Source: Tupaia tana
Taxonomy: Eukaryota > Chordata > Mammalia > Scandentia > Tupaiidae
DNA: 64,000 nucleotides
NCBI GenBank assembly: GCA_026018925.1
Contig: JAKSZU010000013.1
Coordinates: 78,171,791 to 78,235,790 of the forward strand
Direction of reading: 5' to 3'
The translations under genes and the position numbers were made by a program. Of the stretch, positions 63,771 to 64,000 are shown piece by piece (positions within the stretch are counted from its first letter, which is position 1; each line of letters starts with the position of its first letter). The notes beneath the pieces are model-generated. The model searched no databases, was not told where the DNA came from, and saw only the letters and a program-made list of their open reading frames with translations.

Positions 63771-64000
63771 AAAAAAGTCCCAGCAAAACAAAAAATAGAT
63801 TGGCCAGCACAGATGTCCGTTTCTGGCACATAATAGGCTATTAAAAACAAGTGAACAATGGGTGAACGGGGACCTGGAGTTTTTTGGGGCAGTTCTCAGC
63901 AAAGGTTGAGCAGGACAAATGACCTAATTCTATCTCCACGGGCTCTTTCAGGTGTCAGTAACGACGACCACTAGTACCACGTGGGACTCTCCAGACATTG

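Overview
The window is nuclear DNA of a placental mammal. It holds the last four coding exons of TMEM38B (TRIC-B, an ER/SR cation channel) on the + strand: exon 3 at 3129-3313, exon 4 at 4640-4727, exon 5 at 12380-12497 and exon 6 at 23007-23222. All have canonical AG/GT borders, compatible phases and no internal stop. Spliced, they encode residues 90-291 of a 291-residue protein, the human length; exons 1-2 lie upstream of the window. I see no other protein-coding gene. From about 25 kb to 64 kb the sequence is gene-free, which fits the large intergenic interval downstream of TMEM38B in human (inference from known synteny).

The rest is dominated by interspersed repeats. About 80 copies or fragments of tRNA-headed SINEs make up roughly a quarter of the window (my estimate). 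I use working names. Type L (about 265 bp): tRNA-like head, a body with a C-run/G-run palindrome, a TCTCTG-rich linker, the unit CCCTATAGCAAAAACCTCTC and an A tail. Type S (about 180 bp): a related head, a pyrimidine run and a tail with AATAAA and TTCTT. Type C: older, diverged relatives of L. Type B (two copies) and type D (three copies): other tRNA-like families. I recognise no Alu, B1/B2, Bov-tA, SINEC, ERE, lagomorph C or VES element, so the species is a placental mammal outside those SINE groups; I cannot name it. Target-site duplications (TSDs) starting with an A-rich run on the insert strand suggest L1-driven mobilisation.

Layout: 1-2.5 kb, SINE cluster; 3-23 kb, TMEM38B exons 3-6 and introns, with a TA-flanked Tigger DNA transposon (5.3-6.4 kb), an L2 (7.4-7.9 kb), antisense L1s (8.9-11.6, 13.6-14.4, 21.4-21.8 kb) and nested SINE piles at 9-10 and 15-17.5 kb; 23.2-25.5 kb, probable 3' UTR and flank; 26-38 kb, SINEs and three large antisense L1 remnants; 38-48 kb, older DNA with MIR, L2, MER5-like repeats and few SINEs; 48-58 kb, AT-rich DNA with sense L1 pieces, a second Tigger/MER2-like element and a local duplication whose first copy caught two SINEs; 58-64 kb, mixed unique sequence, a polypurine tract and MIR.

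No microbial-type system, CRISPR array or intact retroelement ORF is present. The points most worth a second look are the SINE lineage, the inverted SINE pair bracketing TMEM38B exon 4, the duplication that preserves an empty-site paralogue for two SINEs, and a 102-bp self-inverted segment inside an L1.
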